Of a DNA stretch of 64,000 nt, positions 1-7,620 are shown one piece after another. The notes beneath the pieces are model-generated. The model was not told where the DNA came from and made no database searches. It saw only the letters and a program-made list of their open reading frames with translations. A program made the position numbers and the translations under genes. The DNA comes from UBA1422 sp963676385 (GTDB taxonomy: Bacteria; Bacillota; Clostridia; Peptostreptococcales; Anaerovoracaceae), in contig CAXXMM010000014.1 of NCBI GenBank assembly GCA_963676385.2, positions 124,001 through 188,000 on the forward strand, written 5' to 3'. Within the stretch, counting starts at the first letter, position 1, and the number at the start of each line of letters is the position of its first letter.

Positions 1-209
1 ATAAGCTCTTGATGCTTTCATTTTCAATGGTGATTGGCGGCGGCCTGGGAAACTTAATTGACAGAATTTCCAAGGGATATGTAGTGGACTATTTGGATAT
101 CAAAATTATTCCTGTTTTTAACGTTGCCGATATGTGCATTTGCATCGGTTGCGGTTTGCTGTTCATATATCTACTATTCATGGATGGGAAGCATCATGAA
201 AAATCCTAA
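1..209 (+). CDS. lspA: Lipoprotein signal peptidase II, C-terminal part (5' truncated by window)
   Basis: Membrane aspartyl protease that removes the signal peptide of lipid-modified prolipoproteins. The reading frame is open from the window edge, so only about the last 69 residues are present. Both conserved blocks of the family with the catalytic aspartates are visible: GNLIDR near the start and FNVAD further on. A final hydrophobic helix (CICIGCGLLFIYLLF) is followed by a short charged tail. The stop is at 207-209, and the next gene starts inside this one (14-base overlap), so the two are translationally coupled. The lspA-rluD pair is a usual Firmicute arrangement. Confidence 0.93.
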   Translation, partial: KLLMLSFSMVIGGGLGNLIDRISKGYVVDYLDIKIIPVFNVADMCICIGCGLLFIYLLFMDGKHHEKS

Positions 210-1125
210 TATTATGACCATTGTATTGGATGACGAAAGTGATGGGGTCCGATTAGATAAGGCCCTTTCTTTTTCTTTGCCGGAAATTTCCAGATCCTAT
301 ATTCAAAAATTAATTGAGATGGGAATGGTATCCATAAACGATATCCCTTGTTTCTCCAAAAAATATTTGGTCAAAACTCAAGATCAACTGATAGTGAACA
401 TTCCTCAGCCTGAAACCTTAAATGTGCTGCCGGAAGACTTGTCATTGAATATTATATATGAAGATGATGATTTGTTGGTTGTGGATAAGCCGAAAGGCAT
501 GGTAGTACATCCGGCACCTGGGAACTTAAAGGGGACTTTGGTGAACGGCATTTTATTCCATTGCAAAGGACAATTATCAACCATAAATGGTGTAATTCGC
601 CCGGGAATTGTTCATAGAATTGATAAAGACACTACCGGGCTTTTGATGGTTGCCAAAAATGATTTGGCCCATCAATCTTTGGCAGGACAATTGGCAGCGC
701 ATTCCATTGTGAGGGGTTATGTGGCAATTGTATATAACAATTTTTTGGAAGATAAAGGTCGTATCGATGCCCCCATTGGAAGGGATCCTGCTAACAGGTT
801 GCGTCAGAAAGTCACTGATTTAAATGCTAAAGAGGCCATTACCAACTATCGGGTACTAGAGCGTTTTGGAAAGTATACCTTTATAGAAGCCCAATTGGAA
901 ACCGGCCGCACACATCAAATTCGAGTTCATATGGCATACAAAGGGCATCCATTACTTGGGGATTATGTGTATGGACCTAAGCAAAATAAATTTGGCATTG
1001 ATGGTCAATTGCTCCACGCGTATCTTCTTGGGTTTGTTCATCCAAGATCGGGCCAATATATGGAGTTTGAAAGCCCTTTGCCCAAGGAATTTCAAACGGT
1101 CCTCACAAAACTTCGAAAAGATTAA
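196..1125 (+). CDS. rluD: RluD-family 23S rRNA pseudouridine synthase
   Basis: Isomerises specific uridines in large-subunit rRNA to pseudouridine. About 309 residues, normal for the RluA/RluD family. An S4 RNA-binding domain occupies roughly residues 15-75 (SYIQKLIEMGMVSIND), followed by the catalytic domain. The active-site block is GIVHRIDKDTTGLLMVAKN, in which the Asp of HRID is the nucleophile; the GRTHQIRVH block is also present. The start at 196 was chosen because it overlaps the lspA end; 214 is an alternative in-frame ATG. Which uridines are modified cannot be told from sequence; the Bacillus counterpart next to lspA is YlyB. Confidence 0.92.
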   Translation: MKNPNIMTIVLDDESDGVRLDKALSFSLPEISRSYIQKLIEMGMVSINDIPCFSKKYLVKTQDQLIVNIPQPETLNVLPEDLSLNIIYEDDDLLVVDKPKGMVVHPAPGNLKGTLVNGILFHCKGQLSTINGVIRPGIVHRIDKDTTGLLMVAKNDLAHQSLAGQLAAHSIVRGYVAIVYNNFLEDKGRIDAPIGRDPANRLRQKVTDLNAKEAITNYRVLERFGKYTFIEAQLETGRTHQIRVHMAYKGHPLLGDYVYGPKQNKFGIDGQLLHAYLLGFVHPRSGQYMEFESPLPKEFQTVLTKLRKD

Positions 1126-1167
1126 AAGCCTACATTGGGTGGGCGTGCAAAGGAATTAGGTGCATCA

Positions 1168-1788
1168 ATGAAAAAGAAATTTAACCCGGGAACCATGCTA
1201 AATCCGTTGCCAACGGTGATGGTATCCTGTGGAAACATGAAGGAGCAACAAAACATTATTACTATTGCTTGGACAGGTATTGTAAATTCTGAGCCACCCA
1301 TGACATATGTATCCGTTAGAAAGTCACGTTATTCTCATCAACTGATCCAAAAAGAAGGTGAATTTGTCATTAATTTGCCTTCAGAAAACATGACATACGC
1401 CATGGATTATTGTGGGGTAAAAAGTGGACGAGATGTAGATAAATTTCAGCAGCAGCATCTTACAGCCGTGCCGGCAGATTATGTTAGTTGCCCAATGATT
1501 TTGGAAGCACCGGTGAACATGGAATGTGTGGTGAAAGAAGTCCGAACCTATCCATCTCATGATATGTTTGTTGCAGAAATTGTGGGCGTTCATGTGGAGG
1601 AGAAATTCTTAGATGAAAAAGGTAAATTGGACTTTGGAAAGATGGGTTTAATTTGCTACAATCATGGGTTTTACTACGGGTTGGCTTCAGAACCACTGGG
1701 CCGTTTTGGGTATTCAGTAATGAAACCTAAGACAAAACGGCGTATAGCCGGTGAAAACCGACGCAAACCTGCAAAACAAAAAAAATAG
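1168..1788 (+). CDS. Flavin reductase-like (FMN-binding) protein
   Basis: About 206 residues of the flavin reductase-like / DIM6-NTAB family, a split-barrel FMN-binding fold. Family features seen: the opening NPLPTVMVSCG, then an ITIAWTGIVNSEPP segment, an 'SVRKSRYS' stretch, and the VINLPSENM block, which normally line the FMN site. The C-terminal 20 residues are strongly basic (KPKTKRRIAGENRRKP). The start is the ATG at 1168, preceded by an AAGGA-type site (AAGGAATTAGG). It lies 42 bases after the pseudouridine synthase and is probably co-transcribed with it. The electron partner is unknown. Members of this family are often annotated only as flavoredoxin. Confidence 0.82.
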   Translation: MKKKFNPGTMLNPLPTVMVSCGNMKEQQNIITIAWTGIVNSEPPMTYVSVRKSRYSHQLIQKEGEFVINLPSENMTYAMDYCGVKSGRDVDKFQQQHLTAVPADYVSCPMILEAPVNMECVVKEVRTYPSHDMFVAEIVGVHVEEKFLDEKGKLDFGKMGLICYNHGFYYGLASEPLGRFGYSVMKPKTKRRIAGENRRKPAKQKK

Positions 1789-1805
1789 GGCCGCTTACGC
1801 GACCC
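1778..1805 (-). terminator. Rho-independent terminator for the minus-strand zinc-ribbon gene
   Basis: Read on the minus strand, the arm at 1799-1805 pairs with 1788-1794 (GGGTCGC / GCGGCCC, one mismatch) around a 4-base loop, and is followed by TA and eight T (complement of 1778-1785). No T run follows on the plus strand, so it serves the small gene at 1893-2021. It overlaps the last bases of the flavin reductase gene, so the two genes converge. Confidence 0.6.
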
Positions 1806-1892
1806 CCAAAAAACTGAAACCTGACGGGTTGTATGAGTGTTGGGAAATTCTGTTTGGAGTGAAAGGATTAGCCTGCTTTTGCAATTAATTAT

Positions 1893-2021
1893 CTAGGCAT
1901 CGAATTGAGAGTCGGAAATACCAAATGCTTTAATGGTATTCAGACAATCTTCACAGATATAACCTCCTTTATAGGGTATGGTTTGGTAATGGTGATTACA
2001 AATGGTGCATCTGTGCGTCAT
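1893..2021 (-). CDS. Small zinc-ribbon protein (42 aa)
   Basis: A 42-residue gene of unknown function. The start ATG (complement of 2019-2021) has a textbook ribosome binding site, AAAGGAGG, eight bases upstream on the minus strand, and the gene has its own plausible promoter and terminator, so it is probably real despite its size. Two CxxC pairs (CTIC at residues 5-8 and CEDC at 23-26) separated by 14 residues predict one structural zinc. The pattern CxIC ... YICEDC resembles the knuckle of Gin/CsfB, the sporulation sigma-factor inhibitor, but the protein is shorter than that family and the resemblance rests only on the cysteines and nearby aromatics. Treat it as an uncharacterised zinc knuckle. 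Confidence 0.6.
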   Translation of the reverse strand: MTHRCTICNHHYQTIPYKGGYICEDCLNTIKAFGISDSQFDA

Positions 2022-2074
2022 TTCGTGCCTCCTTTTGCAGGTTACAGTTTTTTCGCCTTGGGGGGCTTAAGAGA

Positions 2075-2102
2075 AGTATAATCAATTGGTAATTTATTAC
2101 AA
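2075..2102 (-). promoter_or_regulatory. Putative sigma-A promoter for the zinc-ribbon gene
   Basis: On the minus strand, -35 TTGTAA (2097-2102) and -10 TATACT (2075-2080) with a 16-base spacer, about 54 bases upstream of the start codon at 2021. The rest of 2022-2263 holds no further gene that I can support. Confidence 0.45.
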
Positions 2103-2263
2103 TCGTTTTTTTGTATTTTGAACACAACTGTTCAATGGGTGCCATAAAATGCATTTGCTTGGCAAAACATGTTTGTATTTGCAGGAGAAACGGCAGATGT
2201 ATTTTCCAAATATTGTTTTTTGCACATTCCTTATGGGAGTTGATATGAAAGGCTGGGTGAAAG

Positions 2264-3121
2264 ATGTACAAAAATTTTGAATTGAAGGGGAAAGAAAGTG
2301 GTGTTCCAATCATTGGATATTCTTGGGACAGAGAAAATCCCAATTATGTCATTTGTATTATCCATGGTTTGGGAGAATTGGCTGGAAGATATGATCGGAT
2401 GAATGGCTATTTAGGTGAGGCAAATATTGCATCTGTATCTATGGACTTACGGGGGCATGGCCTTTCTGGCGGTGGGAGAGGTCACTGCGCACCTCGAAAA
2501 TTGGTGCTGGAGGATATTGATTTATTAATTGAAACCGCCCAAAAACAATATCCGGGAGTGCCTTTAATCCTTTATGGCCATAGTTTAGGTGGAAACATCG
2601 CCCTTGATTACAAAAGCAGAGGGAAATACAATCATGTGCCGGTGGCATTTATTATCTCCGCACCTTGGTTAATTCTAAAAAACCCACCATCTCCCGGCCT
2701 AAGGAAGATAGTTGGCGTATTAGCAAAGGGATTGCCTTCCCTCACAATTAAATCGGCCATTGACGAAAAACTCTTAGGGAACCCTGATTCTGTCAAACCA
2801 TATCAGACAAATCCTTTGGTACATAACAAAATCTCCATGGAAACAGCATTGGATGGAATGAACATTGGGGAGGCGTTGGTGAAGGGGACATGGAAGGACA
2901 ACGGAGGTTCATTGGGAAAACCATGGCTGTTAATGCATGGCACCGCAGACCAAATTTGTGATTTTAAGGGGAGCAAGGAACTTTACGAAAGAACCCCTGA
3001 AAATTGCACGTTTATTCCTTGGGAAGGCTTCTTCCATGAAATCCACAACGGGAATCAATCCGCCTCCGGGGAAGAGGTTATTTTGAGGATGATTGGGTGG
3101 GTTGAGGAATTGAAGGGGTGA
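2264..3121 (+). CDS. Alpha/beta hydrolase, monoacylglycerol lipase-like
   Basis: 285 residues of the serine aminopeptidase S33 / Hydrolase_4 group, which includes monoacylglycerol lipases and lysophospholipases. Visible features: oxyanion-hole block HGLGE, DLRGHGLSGG, the nucleophile elbow GHSLGG (Ser about residue 107), an acid in HGTADQICDF, and the catalytic His in FFHEIHN near the end. There is no signal peptide, so it is cytoplasmic. The start ATG at 2264 has only a weak upstream site (GGGTGAAAG). The last 44 bases overlap the end of the convergent rqcH gene, an overlap of two 3' ends. The substrate is probably a lipid ester but is not determined by sequence. Confidence 0.85.
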   Translation: MYKNFELKGKESGVPIIGYSWDRENPNYVICIIHGLGELAGRYDRMNGYLGEANIASVSMDLRGHGLSGGGRGHCAPRKLVLEDIDLLIETAQKQYPGVPLILYGHSLGGNIALDYKSRGKYNHVPVAFIISAPWLILKNPPSPGLRKIVGVLAKGLPSLTIKSAIDEKLLGNPDSVKPYQTNPLVHNKISMETALDGMNIGEALVKGTWKDNGGSLGKPWLLMHGTADQICDFKGSKELYERTPENCTFIPWEGFFHEIHNGNQSASGEEVILRMIGWVEELKG

Positions 3122-4781
3122 CCAAAACGGTGGTTTGATTGGTATAGATGCATTTCCCCGGCTTTGCCCCTTGAGGTTTTTTTACATATCGGATGCGGGT
3201 ATAGTCTACCGGGATTTTATCACCACCTCGGCCCTTGCTGTGGAACGCCGCAATGGAGGCTGCCTCAACAATGGCAACAGTTGTTGCTTCTTTGCCCTCA
3301 AGCTGCATGACTGCATGGGCACCATGGTAATCTTTGGTATGAAACCATAAATCATTTCGTTGGGACTGGCGAAAGGTGATTTCGTCATTTTCCTTGTTGT
3401 TTCGCCCAACCAAAACGACAAAGCCATCAGTGGTGGTATATCGGAAGGGAATCACCCTTCCTTTTTTCTTAACCGAAATTGTCTGCTTGTTTCGTAGGTA
3501 TCCTGTTTCCGTTAACTCATCTCTTATGGCATCCAATACAGCCGGATCTCGGGTAATGTCCAAAAATGCCATAACCGTATCCAAATATTCATTTTCTGTT
3601 TGAGTTTCTGCAAGCATTTTGGTTTTTTCCAATATTGCACGTTTGGATTTGTTGTATTTTTTGTAATATGTCTGGGCGTTTTGGGAAGGCGTAAGGCGTT
3701 TATCCATAGAAATATTAATGGTGGTGCCATCATAGTAGTTGAGAAGACTTACAGAGGTAACGCCGGCAGAAATTTCATGGAGGTTGGCCGTAAGCAATTC
3801 CCCATATAAACGAAATCGATCCGCCTCTTCCGCCTGAAGCAAATCCTCCCCAATCCTTTTTTGCTTCAAAAGATTTTTTTTAATGGCAGAGGCTACTGTT
3901 TTTTGAAGGCCTGTTGCCTTTTGGCGAAGACGATCTGTGGATGCACGATTGGTGTAATAATAATCAATCGCCTCACTGACTGCGGAAAAATATTTTATCT
4001 GATGGCCGGCATATCGGAAAATTGGAAGCACATGAAAGTCTAAAGGTGCTCCCTCTGAATCCAAAAAAACCTGAGGAGACAAGTGCCCCTGATCAATATC
4101 TGCTACCGTTCGGTGTAACCATAATGTTCTGGCCTCACTGTTGGGAAGGGCGGCTATCTCTTCAGCGATTTGTGGAGAAACTCCTTGAATCGTAGCTAAA
4201 AGACAACCTCTTGGGTCTGGATTGTCGGATATTTGTGCCATTAGCCCCGGGGTTATTTCTCGGAAGGATGTTTTGTTTTGGGTGGGTGGGTACTCATATT
4301 GTAGCCCTGGCAAGAGTTGACGTTCTCGGCTGACATCCAAGGGAACTCGCTTGATGGTATCAATAATCCGATCACGATCTATGTCAACCAAGGTTACATT
4401 GCTGTGTTTTCCCATGATTTCAATAATAAGTTTCTTGTTGGCCCGAAAATTCATTTCATCTCGGGTTTCCATAAGGATTTCTATAATACGTTCTGAGTCT
4501 TTCTGAAGAATAGAAGAAATTCTGCTGTTAACCAAATGTTTTCGCAGAAGCATGCAAAAACTCCCGGGATCAGAGGGATTCACCGGGCTATTGGGAATAA
4601 GGTAAGCGCCCGGATGGTTGGGATTACATGAAATATATAATTTCAAGTTGCCACTGGGAGTGTGGATGTGAAAAACCAGCTCATCTTTATCTGGCTGGTA
4701 AATTTTTTCGATTTTCCCCATGTGGCACGCAAGATCTAATTCTCTAGCCACTGCTGCAGTGACAATGCCGTCAAAAGCCAT
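3078..4781 (-). CDS. rqcH: Rqc2-homologue RqcH (NFACT family), ribosome quality control
   Basis: Binds stalled, split 50S-nascent chain complexes and recruits tRNA-Ala to add C-terminal alanine tails; older names are FbpA and YloA. 567 residues, the normal length. The N-terminal NFACT-N domain starts with MAFDG. A coiled-coil-rich middle follows (about 280-420). The NFACT-R domain near the C-terminus carries DLWFHTKDYHGAHAV. The start was set at the ATG (minus, 4781) because it sits 9 bases after an AAAGG site and matches the family N-terminus; a GTG at 4787 is too close to that site. Residues 97-98 are Glu-Arg, where the Bacillus protein has the essential Asp97-Arg98. Divergent from yicC. 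Confidence 0.95.
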   Translation of the reverse strand: MAFDGIVTAAVARELDLACHMGKIEKIYQPDKDELVFHIHTPSGNLKLYISCNPNHPGAYLIPNSPVNPSDPGSFCMLLRKHLVNSRISSILQKDSERIIEILMETRDEMNFRANKKLIIEIMGKHSNVTLVDIDRDRIIDTIKRVPLDVSRERQLLPGLQYEYPPTQNKTSFREITPGLMAQISDNPDPRGCLLATIQGVSPQIAEEIAALPNSEARTLWLHRTVADIDQGHLSPQVFLDSEGAPLDFHVLPIFRYAGHQIKYFSAVSEAIDYYYTNRASTDRLRQKATGLQKTVASAIKKNLLKQKRIGEDLLQAEEADRFRLYGELLTANLHEISAGVTSVSLLNYYDGTTINISMDKRLTPSQNAQTYYKKYNKSKRAILEKTKMLAETQTENEYLDTVMAFLDITRDPAVLDAIRDELTETGYLRNKQTISVKKKGRVIPFRYTTTDGFVVLVGRNNKENDEITFRQSQRNDLWFHTKDYHGAHAVMQLEGKEATTVAIVEAASIAAFHSKGRGGDKIPVDYTRIRYVKKPQGAKPGKCIYTNQTTVLVTPSIPQPTQSSSK

Positions 4782-4808
4782 ATCCACTTTCCTTTCACCT
4801 GAATGCTA

Positions 4809-4817
4809 TGCTATAAT
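4809..4817 (+). promoter_or_regulatory. Extended -10 promoter for yicC
   Basis: TGC-TATAAT (TATAAT at 4812-4817) lies 42 bases before the yicC start, within the 77-base divergent interval shared with rqcH. The -35 region is poor (TTTCCT), as is usual for an extended -10 element. Confidence 0.5.
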
Positions 4818-4858
4818 ATTCATATTATCATAAATTCAAAAAGATAGGAGAAAATTGT

Positions 4859-5743
4859 ATGATAAAAAGTATGACGGGATTTGGCAAAGGAGAATACTCC
4901 GATGGCAAACGGCACATCACCGTGGAGATTCGTTCGGTGAATCATCGATATAGTGACATTAATGTGAAGATGCCTCGAAGGTACTCTTTTGCAGAAGACA
5001 AAATTAAACGGATTGTGAAAGAAATTGTAAGCAGAGGGAAAATGGAAGTTTCAATTATGGTTGAGACGATTACAGAGGATGACATTAACGTGAAGCTTAA
5101 CACCATGGTGGCCAAGCAGTATGTGGATAATTTGACCGCCCTCAAAAATGAATTTTCTTTGGAGGGAGACATTGATTTACGCCTGTTATCAGCTTTGCCT
5201 GACGTTATGCGGGCCATTCCGGATATTGAGGATGAAGAGGACATGGGGAAATCCATTGAAAAAGCCCTTCGAACGGCGCTTTCTGCTTTTGACGCGATGC
5301 GGAGTACGGAGGGAAGCAAGTTGGCAGAAGATTTGGTGGAGCGAGGGAAACTCATTCGAAGCCACCTAAAACAGATTGAGGTACGTGCACCATTGGTTAG
5401 CAAAGTCTATGCAGACAAACTGCGAGATCGGATTGCTGAACTGGTGGGAAAGGACATTGCGGTACCTGAAGATAGAATTCTTTTGGAAGCGGCCATATTT
5501 GCCGATAAATCTAATATCACTGAGGAATTGGTGCGTTTGGATAGCCATATGATTCAATTGGAGAACATTATCAGCAAAAGCGATAAAGCGGATGGAAAGA
5601 AATTAGATTTTTTGGTGCAGGAAATGAATCGGGAGGCCAATACAATTGGCTCAAAATCCAACGATATGGAAATTACCAACGTGATGCTGGAGATTAAAAG
5701 TGAAATCGAAAAAATTCGAGAGCAGATACAGAACATTGAATGA
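4859..5743 (+). CDS. yicC: YicC/YloC-family endoribonuclease
   Basis: 294 residues, full length. The start MIKSMTGFGKGEY is diagnostic for YicC/YloC, and the second hallmark EIRSVNHRY follows at about residue 24. The C-terminal half (DUF1732) ends with the conserved LDFLVQEMNREANTIGSK block and the EIEKIREQIQN helix. Members of this family have endoribonuclease activity. A GATAGGAG site lies upstream of the start. In Bacillus and many Clostridia remA lies between yicC and gmk; here that gene is missing and gmk follows with its own promoter. Confidence 0.93.
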   Translation: MIKSMTGFGKGEYSDGKRHITVEIRSVNHRYSDINVKMPRRYSFAEDKIKRIVKEIVSRGKMEVSIMVETITEDDINVKLNTMVAKQYVDNLTALKNEFSLEGDIDLRLLSALPDVMRAIPDIEDEEDMGKSIEKALRTALSAFDAMRSTEGSKLAEDLVERGKLIRSHLKQIEVRAPLVSKVYADKLRDRIAELVGKDIAVPEDRILLEAAIFADKSNITEELVRLDSHMIQLENIISKSDKADGKKLDFLVQEMNREANTIGSKSNDMEITNVMLEIKSEIEKIREQIQNIE

Positions 5744-5750
5744 TTGCCCC

Positions 5751-5779
5751 TTGCCTCGCACCTGTTCTGATGGTATAAT
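5751..5779 (+). promoter_or_regulatory. Sigma-A promoter for gmk-rpoZ
   Basis: TTGCCT (5751-5756), a 17-base spacer and a perfect TATAAT (5774-5779), 33 bases before the gmk start. It begins right after the yicC stop. Confidence 0.7.
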
Positions 5780-5812
5780 ACATATTCGCACTACATAGTA
5801 TAAGGAGGCAGA

Positions 5813-6424
5813 ATGGAAAAGGGACGTTTGTTGGTTGTATCCGGACCTTCCGGTGCAGGAAAGGGAAGCATCAGTAAGAGAATCATCGCAGAAGTGCAGG
5901 ATTTGGTGTACTCTGTTTCCATGACCACCCGTGCCCCCAGACCCGGAGAAATTCACGGAAAGAATTACTATTTTGTCACCCATGAAGAATTTGAACAGAC
6001 CATATCCTCCGCCGGATTTTTAGAATATGCCAAAGTGTATGGTGAATACTATGGGACGCCAAAAGAGCAAGTCATGGAGATTCTCAAAGACGGAAAAGAC
6101 GTGGTTTTGGAAATTGATATACAAGGAGCCATGAATATTCGAAAAGCATATCCCAAAGGTGTTCTGATTTTCATCCTTCCCCCATCCATGACTGAGTTGC
6201 GCAAGCGCATTACCGGTCGGGGATCAGAATCTGAAGGGGACATTGAACTTCGTTTGGGAGAGGCCCTCAAAGAAATTGCTTATATTGACAAATACGACTA
6301 TTGTGTGGTCAATGGAGATTTGGATGAAGCCGTCAATCGGGTGAAGGCCATTATCATTGCGGAACACTCAAGAGTTGAAGAAGATATTTATGAATTAATT
6401 CGAGAATACAAGGAGGAAGAATAA
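5813..6424 (+). CDS. gmk: Guanylate kinase
   Basis: Phosphorylates GMP to GDP with ATP. 203 residues, normal length. Walker A loop GPSGAGKG at residues 11-18. The GMP-binding region includes TTRAPRPGEIHGKNYYFV and the segment around YGTPKEQV. The conserved ILPPS and RITGRGSE (lid) blocks are present. A GGAGG site precedes the start. The stop is directly adjacent to the rpoZ start, so the two are translated together as in most Firmicutes. Confidence 0.97.
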   Translation: MEKGRLLVVSGPSGAGKGSISKRIIAEVQDLVYSVSMTTRAPRPGEIHGKNYYFVTHEEFEQTISSAGFLEYAKVYGEYYGTPKEQVMEILKDGKDVVLEIDIQGAMNIRKAYPKGVLIFILPPSMTELRKRITGRGSESEGDIELRLGEALKEIAYIDKYDYCVVNGDLDEAVNRVKAIIIAEHSRVEEDIYELIREYKEEE

Positions 6425-6622
6425 ATGCTTTATCCATCAGTAAATGAAATAAGAAAAAAGGCGGATAGCCGATATACATTGGTTATTTTGGCGGCCAAAA
6501 GGGCTAGAGATATTGTTGACGGCAAACCATCGCTATTAGAGGATGCGGATACGGAGCGACCGGTGTCTGTTGCGGCCAGGGAAATCGCCGAAGGATACAT
6601 TACTTACAAAAGAGAAGAATAG
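6425..6622 (+). CDS. rpoZ: RNA polymerase omega subunit
   Basis: 65-residue omega subunit that helps assemble the beta' subunit. The conserved core is visible: a serine-tyrosine start, SRYTLVILAAKRARDI, then AAREIAEGYITY near the end. An AAGGAGGAAG site lies inside the end of gmk, and the start codon directly follows the gmk stop. A strong terminator follows. Confidence 0.95.
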   Translation: MLYPSVNEIRKKADSRYTLVILAAKRARDIVDGKPSLLEDADTERPVSVAAREIAEGYITYKREE

Positions 6623-6637
6623 AAAAAAACAAAAAAT

Positions 6638-6662
6638 GCACCCAAAAGTGGGTGCGTTTTTT
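6638..6662 (+). terminator. Terminator of the yicC-gmk-rpoZ unit
   Basis: Arms GCACCCA (6638-6644) and TGGGTGC (6649-6655) with a 4-base loop, a preceding A run and six T following (6657-6662). Confidence 0.9.
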
Positions 6663-6663
6663 C

Positions 6664-6692
6664 TTGCATTTTGACACTGTTTATAGTATACT
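6664..6692 (+). promoter_or_regulatory. Putative promoter for rpsB-tsf
   Basis: TTGCAT (6664-6669), a 17-base spacer and TATACT (6687-6692). A TTGACA at 6671 is too close to this -10 to be its partner. It would give a leader of about 115 bases. Confidence 0.5.
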
Positions 6693-6702
6693 AATTAGCG
6701 GT

Positions 6703-6719
6703 ATCGCCATAGGGGCGAT
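6703..6719 (+). promoter_or_regulatory. Leader hairpin upstream of rpsB
   Basis: ATCGCC (6703-6708) pairs with GGCGAT (6714-6719) at the start of the rpsB leader. Ribosomal protein S2 is autoregulated through its leader in other bacteria, and this may be part of such a structure. No known Rfam model could be tested. Confidence 0.3.
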
Positions 6720-6816
6720 GCAAATTCACACATTCAGCTACTTGAAGAAGGGTGCCATATATGATGGTTTTCTTTAGGGATATGCTTGGATGGAGGTAAA
6801 ACCAGGAGGAAAAAAC

Positions 6817-7620
6817 ATGTCAGTTATTTCGATGAAACAACTACTCGAAGCCGGTGTGCATTTTGGACACCAAACAAGAAGATGGAACCCTAAAATGGCG
6901 CCATACATTTTCACTGAGAGAAATGGGATTTATATTATTGATCTTCAAAAGACAGTGAAAAAAATTGATACGGCCTATGATTTCATGAGAAGCATTGGCG
7001 AAACAGGCAAACCTGTTTTGTTTGTTGGAACCAAAAAACAGGCCCAGGCAGCTATTCAGGATGAAGCACTTCGTTGTGGAATGTTCTATGTGAACCAAAG
7101 TTGGAAGGGTGGAACGTTAACCAACAACAAAACCATTTCATCAAGAATAAAAAGATTATTCGATATAGAAAGAATGCAGGAAGATGGCACTTTCGATAAG
7201 TTATCTAAAAAAGAAGTCCTTACCTTAAAGAATGAAGCCGAAAAGCTGGAAAGATTCTATGGTGGGATTAAACATATGAAGGGGATGCCCGCAGCAATCT
7301 TTATTGTGGATCCAAAAAAAGAAGCAAACGCCGTGAAGGAAGCAAGAATTCTAGGGATTCCTGTTATTGGCATTGTGGACACCAACTGTGACCCGGATGA
7401 TGTTGATTTCATCATTCCAGCCAATGATGATGCCATTCGTGCGGTTAAGTTAATTGCAGGTTGCATGGCAGATGCCATCATTGAGGCAAATCAAGGCGAA
7501 AGCTTTGACACAGGAGAAACAGAAACCGTTGTTGAAGAAACGGTTGAAGAAGGGGCTGAAGAAGTGACGATTGCAACTGAAACAGTAGAAGAAGCTCCTG
7601 AAGAAAGCGAGGAAAAATAA
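6817..7620 (+). CDS. rpsB: 30S ribosomal protein S2
   Basis: S2 of the small subunit. 267 residues. Family blocks: MKQLLEAGVHFGHQTRRWNPKM at the start, FVGTKKQAQ, NQSWKGGTLTN, and the GIPVIGIVDTNCDPD block. The last 35 or so residues are an acidic, Glu/Thr/Val-rich tail beyond the usual end of the domain. The start is set at 6817 because a strong AGGAGG site ends six bases before it; a longer frame to 6790 lacks one. tsf begins immediately after the stop. Confidence 0.97.
   Translation: MSVISMKQLLEAGVHFGHQTRRWNPKMAPYIFTERNGIYIIDLQKTVKKIDTAYDFMRSIGETGKPVLFVGTKKQAQAAIQDEALRCGMFYVNQSWKGGTLTNNKTISSRIKRLFDIERMQEDGTFDKLSKKEVLTLKNEAEKLERFYGGIKHMKGMPAAIFIVDPKKEANAVKEARILGIPVIGIVDTNCDPDDVDFIIPANDDAIRAVKLIAGCMADAIIEANQGESFDTGETETVVEETVEEGAEEVTIATETVEEAPEESEEK

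Noticed and set aside
6671..6692. TTGACA at 6671 as -35 of the rpsB promoter
   Set aside because: Only 10 bases separate it from the TATACT, too short for sigma-A; TTGCAT at 6664 has the right spacing.
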